Shown: positions 11,723 through 22,962, counted from the first letter of the stretch. The stretch is 64,000 nucleotides of DNA from Dolomedes plantarius (GCA_907164885.2 OU015499.1:149859149-149923148); one strand, 5' to 3'. The notes: generated by a model not told the origin, from the letters alone. Numbers and translations are program-made.

Positions 11723-12238
11723 CATTTATGGGACCGTATTCTTGGGATACATGCTATCCCACTCAGTAAGGAAAAGGTTAAGTGGGAACATGATTCTTTT
11801 CCCGCGTAATGGGAACATCAGCCTGTGAGGTAGATATAGGCGGAATATCTCTTTTCTAGGTATTCCTAACTCGAATTTCATAGGGTGTTTGTGGTTGATT
11901 GCATTTCATGGTAGCCACAATCGTCGAACCATTTCTCCTTAATTCTGGACCAGCTTCTGTTGAACAGAACCAATTATCACTCGTTATATTACGGTTCGTT
12001 TTGTAGGGCATTTAGTGAGTCGAACGAGCGATTGGGTTCGGATTTTTAATTTTTGCTCTGATTAATCTAATTTTTACCTGAACCATGTAGATGGCTGGCG
12101 TCACAAATCATCCTTCCAAAGTAAAGACAAGATGTTTAAGATGTTCAGTAAAACATAAAATTTAATGACTAGCTAATTGAGATGGAAGTTTTTACGAATT
12201 TAATTCAAATTAGCATGTTTTATGGATATTAAATTAAA

Positions 12239-12768
12239 TCTATATATATAAAACAGTTCCGTAACTGACACATTCATTCACTGACTGACTGACTGACTGA
12301 CATACAACGCACAGACCAAACCGCTGGACCTAAAGGGCTGAAATTTTGCATGGCGATTCTTCTAATAGTGTAGGGGTGCACTAAGAAAGATTTTTCAAAA
12401 ATTCTTCTTAGATTTTTTTAAATTAAATTTTTAAGCTGTTTTTTAAACTTTTTTTACGTTTGCATTTAAAATAATACATTGAGGGTTATAAAATTTATAT
12501 CACGAGAAAGATCATAAAAATTCCTTCAAAATGAAATTTTTTTCGAATTTTTACCTCCATTTCCTGATTTTTGGTGAATTTTTAAAGATTAATGTTTAGA
12601 ATTTAATTTATTAAATGCTGATCACGTGATTTCTTTTTCTGGCACTTTAAATAAATTTATCGTCACGTGCGTAACAACAAAATAGACAAAAAAAAATACT
12701 CTTTTTCTTTCTAATGCAGCAGACGATTGGATATTATCCAAATAAAACAAATACCCTTACGATCGTTT

Positions 12769-12831
<63 letters not shown>

Positions 12832-12961
12832 ATCAATTGTATACATTGATCGTCGTATTTATTATGAATATGTATATTTATTTTTTTGGCATTAATTGCA
12901 TACATTTACCGTTGTATTTAATTTAAATGTACTCCGTAGCGAAGCGCGGGTTTTCAGCTAG
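12239..12961 (+). mobile_element. Non-autonomous Helitron
   Basis: The 5' end is TCTATATATATAAAACAG preceded by A. The 3' end is the hairpin CCGTAGCGAAGCGCGG then TTTTCAGCTAG, followed by T; this fits Helitron insertion between A and T with no duplication. It is the most complete member of the family found inverted at 5200-5926, 39686-40354 and 40355-41784. The body includes a (TA)n tract at about 12775-12824 and no coding sequence. Confidence 0.85.
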
Positions 12962-13259
12962 TCTATATATAAAACTGCAATTTCCTCTCAAAGTAAGCTT
13001 CACCATGACGATAAATAAGTCTCAAGGCCAAACTTTAAAATACGCTGGCGTAGATTTAAGAGAAAATAGTTTATCCCACGGTCAGTTTTACGTAGCTTGC
13101 TCACGCGTAAGTTCGCGGACGAGCCTGGTAATATTAGTTCCGCCCGATGAAGAAACAAACAATTGTTTGTAAGGAAATCCTCTAAAAAGCAATTTCATTA
13201 TGTTTTTATTGTAATTATCCGAAAATGTACTCCATAGCGAAGCACGGGTATTCAGCTAG
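12962..13259 (+). mobile_element. Truncated Helitron with helicase 3' end
   Basis: It begins TCTATATATAAAAC directly after the preceding CTAG and ends with CCATAGCGAAGCACGGG...CAGCTAG. The hairpin (CCAT/ACGG stem region with a GCGAAGC mini-hairpin) sits about ten bases before CTAG, as expected. It carries the last part of a Rep/helicase gene, so this end belongs to an autonomous family. The two Helitrons abut exactly, tail to head. Confidence 0.8.
12975..13172 (+). pseudogene. Helitron PIF1-like helicase, C-terminal fragment
   Basis: The fragment reads FPLKVSFTMTINKSQGQTL then SHGQFYVACSRV, the last conserved helicase motifs of Helitron Rep/helicase proteins, and ends in a stop 84 bp before the element's CTAG. 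Only about 65 residues of a protein that normally exceeds 1,000 remain; the Rep domain and Walker A are gone. In the intact protein this domain unwinds DNA during rolling-circle transposition. Confidence 0.9.
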
Positions 13260-13730
13260 CCTTATATAATAAAAGACATGTTTCATTTTAGCTGCAGAAA
13301 ACCTAATAAGTTACGCCAGAGAGATAATCTTTGAATAAGGTCTTTTTATTCTTATTCACGAAACCTGTATCTTCTGTAAGTTCTGTGATGACAGAATAAG
13401 GGGTGGTCCTTCGAGGGGGTCCCTGATCTCTTAAAATTAATTTAATCCTAGAAACTGAGAAAAATAAAGAGAAATTATACTATGTCTCCAAATTTTTATG
13501 AGAAAAGATTAAATGGAATGTTGCTAAGGAACGGAAGACTTAGCACACGATATTTCTCAGCGGTTTTAATGTGAGTTTTAATGTGAAAGAATGTGATTGT
13601 GGCTACCATGAAATGCAATCAACCACAAATACCCTATGAAATTTGAGTTTTAATGCGATTTTTATCAATAAATAGTTTGTGTTATCTTTCGATCATAGTG
13701 CGACGTGTAAAAATTGAAGTTGTAATAATG

Positions 13731-14160
13731 TAGTTTTTAAGGGCTGATTAAAAACTACAGCCCTTAAAAACTGTAGGGGCTGTACAGTTTTTAAGGGCTA
13801 AGTTAAAAACTGTACAGCCTGAAAGTAAAAACTGTACAGCCCTAAGTTTAAGGGGCTAACTTAAACCCTTAACTAACTTAGCCCTTAGCTAACTAACTTA
13901 GCCCTTACTAACTTAGCCCTTAGTAACTTACCCTTAGCCTTTACTAACTTAGCCCTTAGCTTACAGGGCTAAGTTAAAAACTGTACAGCCCTAAGTTTAA
14001 CTGTACAGCTAAGTTAAAAACTGTACTTGATATATTAATACCATTGAATATATCAAGTACCATTCATATATTCAATGGTACTTGAGTATATGAATGGTAC
14101 TCAAGTACCATTCATATCACTCAAGTACCATTCATGATATGAATGGTACTTGAGTGATAC
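13731..14160. repeat. Scrambled short palindrome cluster
   Basis: Two motif families are reiterated in both orientations with irregular spacing. The first (13731-14030) uses pieces of GGGCTAAGTTAAAAACTGTA and its complement; 13778-13794 and 13803-13819 form a perfect 17-bp stem with an 8-nt loop. The second (14026-14160) uses CAAGTACCATTCATATCACT and its complement. There is no constant period and no coding frame. It is unlike any other repeat here and looks like serial snap-back copying. Confidence 0.8.
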
Positions 14161-14322
14161 AGCCGTGCCCACAAGTACCTTAATATTTCTGTTACCACAT
14201 TCATAGCAACCGCAGGTTACATCTGTCTTACAGTTAGGATCGGAGTGCATGGATCCTGTTTTTGCGGAGGGTTCCGAGCCAAAATCTTCTCCTGTTTTTT
14301 TGCGAACAACTCATCTCGCGGA

Positions 14323-15471
14323 ACAGCTTCGATATAGGACCCCATTGGCGATATTTTGTATTGGCGAATTTTTTTTTGTTTTTTGTAGCCTAGTCAAACA
14401 TCGCATCGTTAATATCGTATGAATTACATAGAAATTTAATTTTGCAAAATATAAATGAAAAAATAAATACAAGGTAAAAAGAACTTTTTATATACCATGA
14501 TTTTAAATTTTCTGTGGAATCATATAAACTTGACAATTCTATGTATTAATAAATACTTTTCAAAAATGTTTTTGATGAATTATCCCATCCACTTGAAAGA
14601 AAATGAAGTGAATTGGAAGTTAACTTGCGTTTAACTTTTCGTTCCCGTCCCGGCCGATAGATGGCTGCACCATTCTACAAAACAAAATTAGCTGAAAATT
14701 AATTCAATACTGCTTAAAGATGGCTAAAAGTATTAAAAGAATGCATTGTCATCGTGTTCTGAGCTATTCTAAAAGTTTCGAATGTCTAGCTAGTCGGGAA
14801 GTTAGTTAAAAATCGATTGCAAGATTTGTACTGGACAAACACACACAAACAAACAAACAAGAAAGCGAGTTAATAAAAACATGGTAAAAATAATACAACA
14901 AAGGAAATAGCGTAAACTTTGTAGATCCAGAAATTATAGATAAATCTACACGGAAAGGCATGGTTAAAAATAAATAAGAAAAAAAGCGGTATAACCTGGT
15001 TTGCGTCAGGCGACTGCCGCAGTTTGCCGAAATAGATTCTGTGTATACGAAATTACCAGTATACGAATTCTACTATACCAAAGCTGTTCCATCCGGGTAC
15101 GAAGTTGAAAATGGCGTAATTCCATGGGGATGCAATCTGGAAAATGGTTTATTTCAGTTTAAAACACACGCGACTGTGGCAGAGTTGCCGAATTGAATTC
15201 TGGGATACAGTGACGTAGCGAGCATAACTGGCGCCCGTGGCACTATACCTTTTTGGCTCCCCTCTTAAAAAAAAAACACATATAGTAATATCATATATAG
15301 AATTAGTGAAAAGGACCATTTGGCGCCCCTGTGCGAGTGGCGCCCGGGGCATGATAGACCCCCTTGCCCACCCCTCGCTACGCCACTGCTCGGATACCAT
15401 GTGAGTCAAATGTAAAATGTAAAAAGTCGCCAATACAAAATATCGCCAATGGGGTCCTATATCGAAGCTGT
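14323..15471. mobile_element. TIR element of unknown family
   Basis: The left terminus CAGCTTCGATATAGGACCCC continues into CATTGGCGATATTTTG and TATTGGCGA; the right end is its near-perfect inverse (15428-15470). That gives about 44-bp TIRs on a 1.15-kb non-coding body. A target-site duplication is not clear. A hAT MITE has inserted near the right end (15208-15388). Confidence 0.65.
15208..15388. mobile_element. hAT MITE, copy 1
   Basis: The termini CAGTGACGTAGCGAG and CTCGCTACGCCACTG are flanked by an 8-bp duplication with one mismatch (ctgggata/ctcggata). The 8-bp size and CAGTG start are hAT features. The core holds the GGCGCCC / (ata)n sequence shared with the larger hAT MITE at 48248-48663. 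Confidence 0.85.
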
Positions 15472-15975
15472 ATCCATCTCACCTCGATTGCCGTCCATCC
15501 ATGACCGAGATACGAAGACTGTGCCAAAGTATTTTGATTATTATTAGCAGTAGTAGAGTTAAAATGCGTTTTTATTATCTATTCAAACGTTCGTTACCAA
15601 TCATTTTCGACTATGCTTAAAATAGATTTATGATAGTTGAAAGAATTGGTACTGGAAAGAATTGGTACCTGCGGAAACCATGTCGATGGACGAACCGATG
15701 GAAACAGGACTGTCAGGCAAATATGTTCTTCCAGTAGTAGAGAAACTTGTTGTTTTACTTCTTTTTTAAATCCAAATTAAAATCTCCTCTTACCCTTTTA
15801 GGTACTTACGTATTATAGCTGAAGCTTTGCGGTTTGGCAAAAAAACGGCAATAATGCGCCAATTTTGCGCCCCATCCATGTTAATAGTAGTGTTCCCGCC
15901 ATTCATTCATTTTCGCTGTCTGAACTTCACATTATAAGTTTCGTTTTGAGCTTTTTCTTTAGAACTTTTTCAGTT

Positions 15976-16729
15976 ATGATAAAAATATGGGATTTGCCTC
16001 AAACAGAAGAGGATGCAGTAGCTTTTTACCAGATCCGTGGAATTTTGCCCTGTCAGCGTGTGTGCCAGAACGGTCACAACATGCGTGCTTATTTTGGGTC
16101 GACCAGTAGCTGGAGATGTAATTTTAAAGATTGCGGGAAAACAGTCGGGATTCGGAAGGGAAACTGGTTCCACGGTTCTCGATTGCCATTCTTAACATCT
16201 TCAAGATTTATATATAGCTGGTCGCAGAAATTAACCTCAATACAAGGGTGCGAACAACAAATGGACATGGCTGATAAAACAACGATTGATTGGAACTATT
16301 TTTGGCGTGAAGTTTGTGTCCATGTTTTAAATTCCCGCTCTTTTATAAGAAAATTGGTGGACCCTCAAAAATTGTGGAAGTAGAAGAGAGTCTCTTCACG
16401 ACAGGAAAAAGCAACGCAGGCCGAATTTTGCCACAGCAGTGGATTTTCGGTGGTGTGTGCCGGGAGAGGTTTTTTTTATACAAGTGCCAAACCGCAACGC
16501 TGCAACGCTTATGTCGGCTATTCGCGACCATGTCGAGGAGGGCAGCACTATATATACAGACTGCTGGAAAGCCTATAAAACGGAAGAACTAGAGAATGCT
16601 GGCTTTAGGCACTTTACTGTGAACCACAAATACAATTTCGTCGACCCGATGACCGGTGTGCATACTCAAACTATAGAGAGACTGTGGGGGTCTGCTAAGT
16701 GGCGTAACAAAAAACATAGGGTCATCATC
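15976..16729 (+). pseudogene. Merlin (ISXO2-like) transposase, frameshifted
   Basis: The N-terminus has a zinc-ribbon-like pattern (CQRVCQNGHNMRAYF, then WRCNFKDC). The DDE core follows in three frames: VEVEESLF with [29 protein letters not shown] (second catalytic Asp), and FVDPMTGVHTQTIERLWG (Glu). Frameshifts lie near 16357 and 16470. At the first catalytic position, where the family usually has Asp in VEIDES, this copy has Glu. Merlin transposases cut and paste DNA and leave 8-9-bp duplications. This copy is dead. Confidence 0.9.
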
Positions 16730-17134
16730 TAGACTCCTACCAGTCATCATCTAGACTCCTACCTCGCCTAATTCATGTGGCGTGAACACGTCGCGGGAGC
16801 AGATAAATTTTATAGCATTTTATCTGCCATTGCAGAATTCTGACCTCCAGAAACTGTTATGCATGTGTAAAGACGGATTTTTTTATTCATATTTATATTT
16901 CATATTTTTGTTTCTTTTAACATCTTCATTTATAATATTTTTGCGTATTTCTATTATGTCTTTAATATGAAATTTTTTATTAGATCTAAATTTATTTATA
17001 TCTAAATCTTGTTCTTCATCTCTGCCGATTTTTTCTTACAATTCCATGCCTTTTCCACATACTTGTACTTTTTTTAAGATGCTGCTGCTCAAAATGTTGG
17101 TGCATGTTTAATAACTGCTTTCGTATATTTCATA

Positions 17135-18720
17135 CTAGCTGAATACCCGTGCTTCGCCATAGAATACATGAGTGCCATGAATTATGTCATCTGATTCATT
17201 TCATTTCAATTAACTTTAGCAGTAAGGTGTTGTCATTTTTCAGGAGTTCAGCGCATAATTTAACGATAGTGATCCGAGTTTAAATACGGGTTTGGGATAT
17301 TTCATTTTTATTTTGGGGATTTAAGCCCACTTTATAACCTCCTATAAAGTTCCTTTTAAAGAGGCCTTCTTCTTAAGCACCTAAAGCCTAAGAGGAACCG
17401 CCAAGTAAAATTTAAGCTTAGTAGGCCTTACGGTTTCAGGCATACAGTGATCACTGGATTTTATTTTGGGGTATAAGCTCCTTTTAATCCCCTTAAAGTT
17501 TGAATATTTTAAAAAGATTTCTTAGTCAACCCGTAGGGTCCAAGAGTAACCTCTATTCAAAAGTTTAGCTTCATAGACCTTATAGTTACAGAGATACAAT
17601 TATCAGTCAATTAGTGTTTTGTTTTTGGGGTAAAATCTCTTTGAAACCCCATTAAAGTATGAATTGTTCAAAAACATTTCTTAGTCAGCACTTACAGAAA
17701 CCATCACGCAAAATTTCAGCTTCCTAGGCCTTATGGTTCCAGAGATACAGTGGGTTTTTTAGGGGGAGGGGGGCTAAACCCCTTAAAATCCTAACTTTAA
17801 AAAGATATTTATAGGTGTGCCCCTAGGGCTTAATAGGAACCACCATACAAAATTTCTGGTTCCTAGGCCTTATGGTTCCAGATATACAGTAGGATTTTTT
17901 GGGGGGGGAGAGGTGGCAAAGCCCCTTAAAATCCGAACTTTTAAAAGATATTTATAGGTGTGCCCCTAGGGCTTAAGAGGAACCACCATACAAAATTTCA
18001 GCTTCCTAGGCCTTGTGGTTCCAGAGATACAGTAGGATTTTTTTGGGGGGAGACGGGGCAAAGCCCCTTAAATTTCGAGCGTTTAAAAGGATTTATTGGT
18101 ATGCACCTAGAGCTGAAGGGGAACTACCATAGGAAATTTCAGCTTCCTAGGCCTTGTGGTTCCAGAGATACAGTAGGATTTTTTTTGGGGGGGAGAGGGG
18201 GCAAAGCCCCTTAAATTTCGAGCTTTTAAAATGATTTATCGGTATGCACCTAGAGCTTAAGGGGAACCACCATAGGAAATTTCAGCTTACTAGGCATTGT
18301 GGTTCCAGAGATACAGTAGGATTTCTTTTTTTTTTTGGGGGGGGGGGGGGGGGGAGAGGGCAAAGCCCCTTAAATTTCGAGCGTTTAAAATGATTTATTG
18401 GTATGCACCTAGAGCTTAAGGGGAACCACCATAGGAAATTTCAGCTTCCTAGACCCTATGGTTCCAAAGATACAGTGGGTGTTTTTAGAGGGAGCAGGGG
18501 GTTAAGCTCTTTTTAACCCCCTTAAAATTTAGTTTCCAAAAATAGATTTCTTGGAAGACTCCTAGGGATTATGGGGAACCTCCACACGAAATTTCAGCTT
18601 CATAGGCCCTATGGTTCCAAAGATACAGTGGGTGTTTTAGAGGGGGGCAGGGGGTTACGCCCTTTTTAACCCCCTTAAAATTTATATTTAATTAAAAAAA
18701 AATCTTATTGGGCACATAGA
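17135..18720 (-). mobile_element. Helitron (minus) with decayed tandem array
   Basis: It begins CTAGCTGAATACCCGTGCTT, the inverted Helitron 3' end also seen at 13230-13259. Most of the body is about nine degenerate units of 130-150 bp. Each has a G-run, gcaaagcccctt, accaccata, aaatttcagcttcctaggcc and ggttccagagatacagt. The 5' end cannot be placed exactly. Similar phrases (caaaatttcagccctttagg) occur in the other Helitron family, suggesting a shared module. Confidence 0.6.
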
Positions 18721-19079
18721 GCTTGGGAGTAACCACGTTTTCCACACATTTGTATTATTTTAACATGCTTCTGCACGAAATGTTTATAATTTCCGCGCAG
18801 GAAATAGGTTGCCACTGTGAAGTTAGGTGTCGGCGAGCAGATATTACGCCAAGGGTAAAAGGCTGCCAAGCTTCAGCTATAATACGTAAGTACCAAATTG
18901 TATGACTGGTTTTTACGTCATTCTTCAAACTTTTCAAACGCCTCGGGCGCATGCATAAGCTTTAATAAGTCGGAAAGAAACTTATGATATCTTCCATGAT
19001 GTTGCCATTCGGTGGAACATGAATTGTAACGGCGAAGGTCCTCTTTCCATGGATGGTACTTTCAATTGCGACCCCCTCC

Positions 19080-19898
19080 CCGGCTGCATATTACCATTTC
19101 TTACATGAATTCACGCCATTACATCTTTTGGCGGCTGCTGATTGGTCAATTGAGTTTGCATCGGTAATTGCCATAATAATTGATCCTAAGCGTATTTTAA
19201 ATGAGATAGAATCTATTTCTTAGTTGCTTTCATCTTTATTTTTTTTTACGCTATATTGTACAAGGAACGTGAATTTTTTTTAAGTGGCGCCACCTATTAA
19301 TGTAAAAGTAATTTAAAGTGACAAGCTATTTGTAAAAGAAATTTTCGCCATAAATGCCTTCATATTTCTTTTTTGTGCATGGAAAATTTTAAGAAATTAC
19401 CAATTTCCGTAGTAATTTCACTGTAAAATTTTAGAAGTAGAATAAAATAGAGTAAATATTACTCAAAATTGAATTTTTTTCTTAAATTTAAATGTTGAAT
19501 TAAAAAGAAGGAAATATATTTTCTTTTTTTTAAAATTTAAATGTTGAATTAAAAAAAGAAAGCTTTATTTATTTTTAAATTTAAATGTTGAATCAAAAAA
19601 ATTCTTTAATTTTTTTAAATTAAAATCTTAATTGCAAGATGCAAATTATGTATTTTTTGCTGTTTTGCACACTTTAGTTTTTTAACCTTACTCTTAAAGA
19701 ATAAAAATTACAAATACTCTTCTAAAAATTACCAAAAATAGTGATGGAAGTTTTGATTCTTGAAAAACAGACATGCTTTCTTAAGCATCAGCACACCAAA
19801 TACACAAATACCGATGTAAACACAATTGACCAATCAGCAGCCGCCAACCGATGTAATGGCGTGAATTCATGTAAGGAATGGTAATATGCTCCCGGCAT
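19080..19898. mobile_element. Long-TIR MITE, family unknown
   Basis: 19082-19170 (gcatattaccatttcttaca, tgaattcacgccattacatc, ggcggctgctgattggtcaa) is repeated inversely at 19812-19895 with few mismatches. TIRs are about 85 bp. The core is A/T-rich and contains three copies of taaatttaaatgttgaat. No clear target duplication or coding sequence is visible. Confidence 0.7.
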
Positions 19899-20949
19899 AC
19901 GTTATTTACCAACAACCTTTCTTCCATCCAGTTTCGATTTTTTTTTTTGTTGTTAAAATTCACGCGGATGTGAGGAATGGGAAACGACGAACAATCCTCC
20001 TATACGTACAACGTGTTACAACTGGCAACATCTAACCCTGACCTCCAGCGGCCCCCAGCGGAGGAGAGCTGAATGAAAAAGAACGAACTGTATGTTGTGC
20101 TGTAACACTGGAATAGGTATTACGTGCATTATGTAGTGTGAAAATATTGCACGTAGAAAAGAATCGAGTAGTTTTTTTTTTATTGTCAGACATAGGGACA
20201 ATTAGCAGAGTGTGGCTGGCAGTATATAACGACAGGGACAGAGATAAAATAAAAACTTCTTTACTCGAAGTTGTAAATAAACTAAAATATTAATTTACAT
20301 CCAAACATAACAAAATAAGGCTGTCTTAGGCACGTAGTCTACGAGACATGTCGCTTATAATGTGCTCTACCTCAGCCTGCAAAACAGAGAAAAGAGGCCG
20401 AGAGCAAAAGCAAAAGCAAGGGCAACAAAACTCGCTACACAGTCGATATCAGAATATTTGCATAACTTATAAGGCGAAACGTCGCAACGTCACTGGCTAC
20501 GTCAGTTTTCGTCTACTATAGATCACGTGATTATCGGGTGGCAGAAAGCAGAAGTCGTTCCTATGCGTTTGCATGTGTTTTTGGACGATACCTTCATTTT
20601 GAGTTAAATGATTTAAGTTTATTTATAAAATTCCTCATATTAGTTGTATGTAACAGGTATTTTAACACTTTTATTTTCAATATTTCGCAAGGTTTAAGAG
20701 AATATAATCATTCTTTCGTTGAGAATGATTATTATTATGTTGAGATATGTGTAAATATCAGGATAAGTTAGTTCAGGCCAGCGTCTTGTATCGTAACTCC
20801 AGTCTTCCACTGTCAATAAATACGGGTCACATGCTGAATAAACCTTTCCGGGCTGTACCTGAATGTTTAATTTAGTGCTATACCTTTGTTTAGATACCGT
20901 ATCTAAAGACTTTGCGTAATCGGAGAGCATTTTATTCAACAAGCTGTAA
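19899..20949. other. No gene recognised
   Basis: Mixed-composition sequence with short ORFs that show no family signature. Nothing repetitive within the window was found here. If the window holds undetected host sequence, this is one of the candidate places. Confidence 0.4.
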
Positions 20950-21135
20950 GGGCCTGTTCACATAGGAGTCCGTTGCGTTGCGTTAAGGAAAAGATGACGT
21001 TGAGACGAAAATAAACCAATTATATGCCTCCAAACGACTAGCAATGAAATTTTTAACGCCCATGATTGGTTTATTTTCGTCTCAACGTCATCTTTTCCTT
21101 AACACAACGCAACGGACTCCTATGTGAACAGGCCC
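20950..21135. mobile_element. Harbinger/Tourist-like MITE, copy 3
   Basis: GGGCCTGTTCACATAGGAGT termini with perfect TAA duplications (20947-20949 and 21136-21138). The core is inverted relative to copies 1 and 2. It is highly similar to copy 2, so the family was recently mobile. Confidence 0.88.
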
Positions 21136-21138
21136 TAA

Positions 21139-21675
21139 GAATGCTCATTGAACGCCATGTTAAATTATGCAATGTTTTGCCACTCCTCGCCAAACAAGAA
21201 GTAAAATCTGCAAGAGTTGAGATGTGACATGCTGCGAGACACTGCCCTATAGACAAGCACACAGCGAGTTGATCACAACTCGTAATCAATAAAACATGGG
21301 GAAAAACAAATAAAACCCTACTAACAGTTGATGGAAGCAAAATGACGTCATACAACAGAATCTGGTGTAATGACGTCATCTACAAACGAATTTACTAGCT
21401 CAACACGGTTGATTACCCGATTACTAGGATATTAAAGAAAACGTATTTGGCAGCCGCCACAACCAAAACAATAGCGTGAGTGCAATACTACACTATGGGA
21501 AAACTCTAAGTAAGTTACTTTTCGGTAAAATTCCCAACTTTTTTGTGTACCTGTGTCAGTTATTTAAAGGACAGCGCAACGGATAACACGATGTTAGAAT
21601 TTTCCACAGATTCCAGAGGCAAATCGAAATCTCAGTACAAATGAGGTAAGAACATCTTGTATATTTAGTATTTGG
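21139..21675. other. No gene recognised; two CRE-type palindromes
   Basis: TGACGTCA occurs at 21343-21350 and 21371-21378. These match the canonical CREB/ATF site, but no promoter or gene can be tied to them. The rest shows nothing. Confidence 0.3.
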
Positions 21676-22742
21676 TTAATCGGAAGAAGTTGGGGCTGCC
21701 GCCAACTTGGCGATTTTTTTACTTCCTGTTATGATGTACCCCCTTTTCTGGCTACCCTTACGATCAATTTTTATGCAAATTATGAAATTTTTTATAATTT
21801 AGAAGGGCGTAGGATTAAAAAAAAATTCTTTATATTGTAAATTTCTGTTTCTAAATCTACTTTTATGTTTTTATGTACTATAATCAGAATTTCAATGCAA
21901 ATGAAAATTTTAATTGCTTTTTCTGAAGAACTTACATTTTATTCAAAATTTAATCATTAAAATATATTTTTCATTACAAATTTCCGATAGTTCGAACCAA
22001 AACTTAAAATTTTAATGTAATTATTAAACTATTTGTCATGAAAAGTAGTCGGATACCTTACACTTTTCATGTTGCGATTTTTTTGAAAGGTCGCCAGAAT
22101 TTCTCAGTTCTCCTTTTTTTTTTTCTCCTTCATATTTCGTTGTTCTGGTGTTTTAAACGGTACTTTTCCGTTATAAGTACTACAATCGTTTTCACACCAA
22201 TTTGGCGCATTTTCAAAAATCGCTGCAACGAGAGAAAGGTAACGCGATATAATCACACTAATGATTGTTAAATTACAATATTGAAGTATACATATCTCGA
22301 GAATCAAGGATCACGAGACAATATGAGGAAGATTATTTTCGTGGTCATGGAGATAACGAGACTTCATGGAATGCCGTAATTTAATACGCTTATTTTAGTT
22401 TATAATGAATTTAGAATCCGTCAGAAAATCGGACCATATTTTTACGTAATGGATTTTAAAATATGGAATTTGCCTAAAGATGAGCAGGCAACGTTTGAGT
22501 AACATCCGGAGTTATTTTGAGTTATTTCATTCGCCAATACGATGTGTTGTATCTGTGCGTCGCCAAGATTAAAAATGCGCCAAGTGTAGTACTTATAACG
22601 GAAAAGTACCTTTTAAACTTTTAAAAACAGCAAAACAGCAAAATATGAGGAGTTGGAAAAAAAATGGCGGACCCAGAAACGCAAATTTGCCGACTTTTCA
22701 AAAAAAAATCGCCAACCGCCCCAGTTTCTTCCGATTTACCGC
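21676..22742. repeat. Inverted ~45-bp repeat around the Merlin MITE
   Basis: 21676-21720 (taatcggaagaagttggggc ... ttggcgattttttt) is inversely matched by 22697-22742. The arms enclose the Merlin MITE at 22159-22610 and may be termini of an older non-coding DNA element. No target duplication was found. Confidence 0.5.
22159..22610. mobile_element. Merlin MITE with perfect 8-bp duplication
   Basis: The termini GGTACTTTTCCGTTATAAGT and its inverse are about 40 bp (through ttggcgcatttt) and flanked by TTTTAAAC at 22151-22158 and 22611-22618. The 8-bp duplication and the similarity of the ends to the 15801-18894 element place it in Merlin. It keeps a trace of the transposase start at 22449-22500 (IWNLPKDEQATFE against IWDLPQTEED), so it is a deletion derivative. 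Confidence 0.9.
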
Positions 22743-22962
22743 GAGTTGTCCTTAGATGCATTAAACAAGACAGTTTCGAAATAAGGCAATTTCATCTGCA
22801 TTCTTTGGCCTTTAATTATAAATATATCTCAATATCATCAACATTTTATATCTTGTCATAAAAATGCAGAATTATTATTTTCAATTTGAAAAAAAAAATT
22901 TTATTACAGAAGGAATAATCAAGGTTGAAAGAGACGTTGCACTTTATGCAACGCGCGCCATC
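22715..22962 (+). mobile_element. piggyBac-like MITE fragment
   Basis: It matches the right half of the 48953-49542 element (gcattctttggcctttaatt, ttgtcataaaa, gaaagagacgttgcacttta). Both ends are lost: the last terminus bases CCCGCTGAAGGG are replaced by the dispersed repeat starting at 22963. Confidence 0.6.

Larger units (their letters stand above)
11869..13647. repeat. Inverted ~50-bp repeat flanking two Helitrons
   Basis: 11871-11920 (catagggtgtttgtggttga...) is the inverse of 13598-13646, apart from a few bases. The arms enclose the Helitron pair at 12239-13259. They may be the termini of an older DNA element into which Helitrons inserted, or a solo inverted duplication. No coding sequence belongs to it. 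Confidence 0.6.
15801..18894 (+). mobile_element. Merlin DNA transposon, disrupted
   Basis: The left end GGTACTTACGTATTATAGCT is matched inversely by AGCTATAATACGTAAGTACC at 18875-18894, with the match extending to about 27 bp. It carries an ISXO2/IS1595-type transposase remnant, the hallmark of Merlin. A Helitron at 17135-18720 inflates the 3' part. The flanks (ccctttta and aaattgta) do not form the expected 8-9-bp duplication. A block before the Helitron (17060-17110) resembles one after it (18730-18785), so the right end may belong to another copy. Confidence 0.7.

Noticed and set aside
12927..12970. N-terminal extension of the helicase ORF (MYSVAKRGFSA...)
   Set aside because: These codons are the terminal hairpin and CTAG of the preceding Helitron; the helicase homology begins near 12975.
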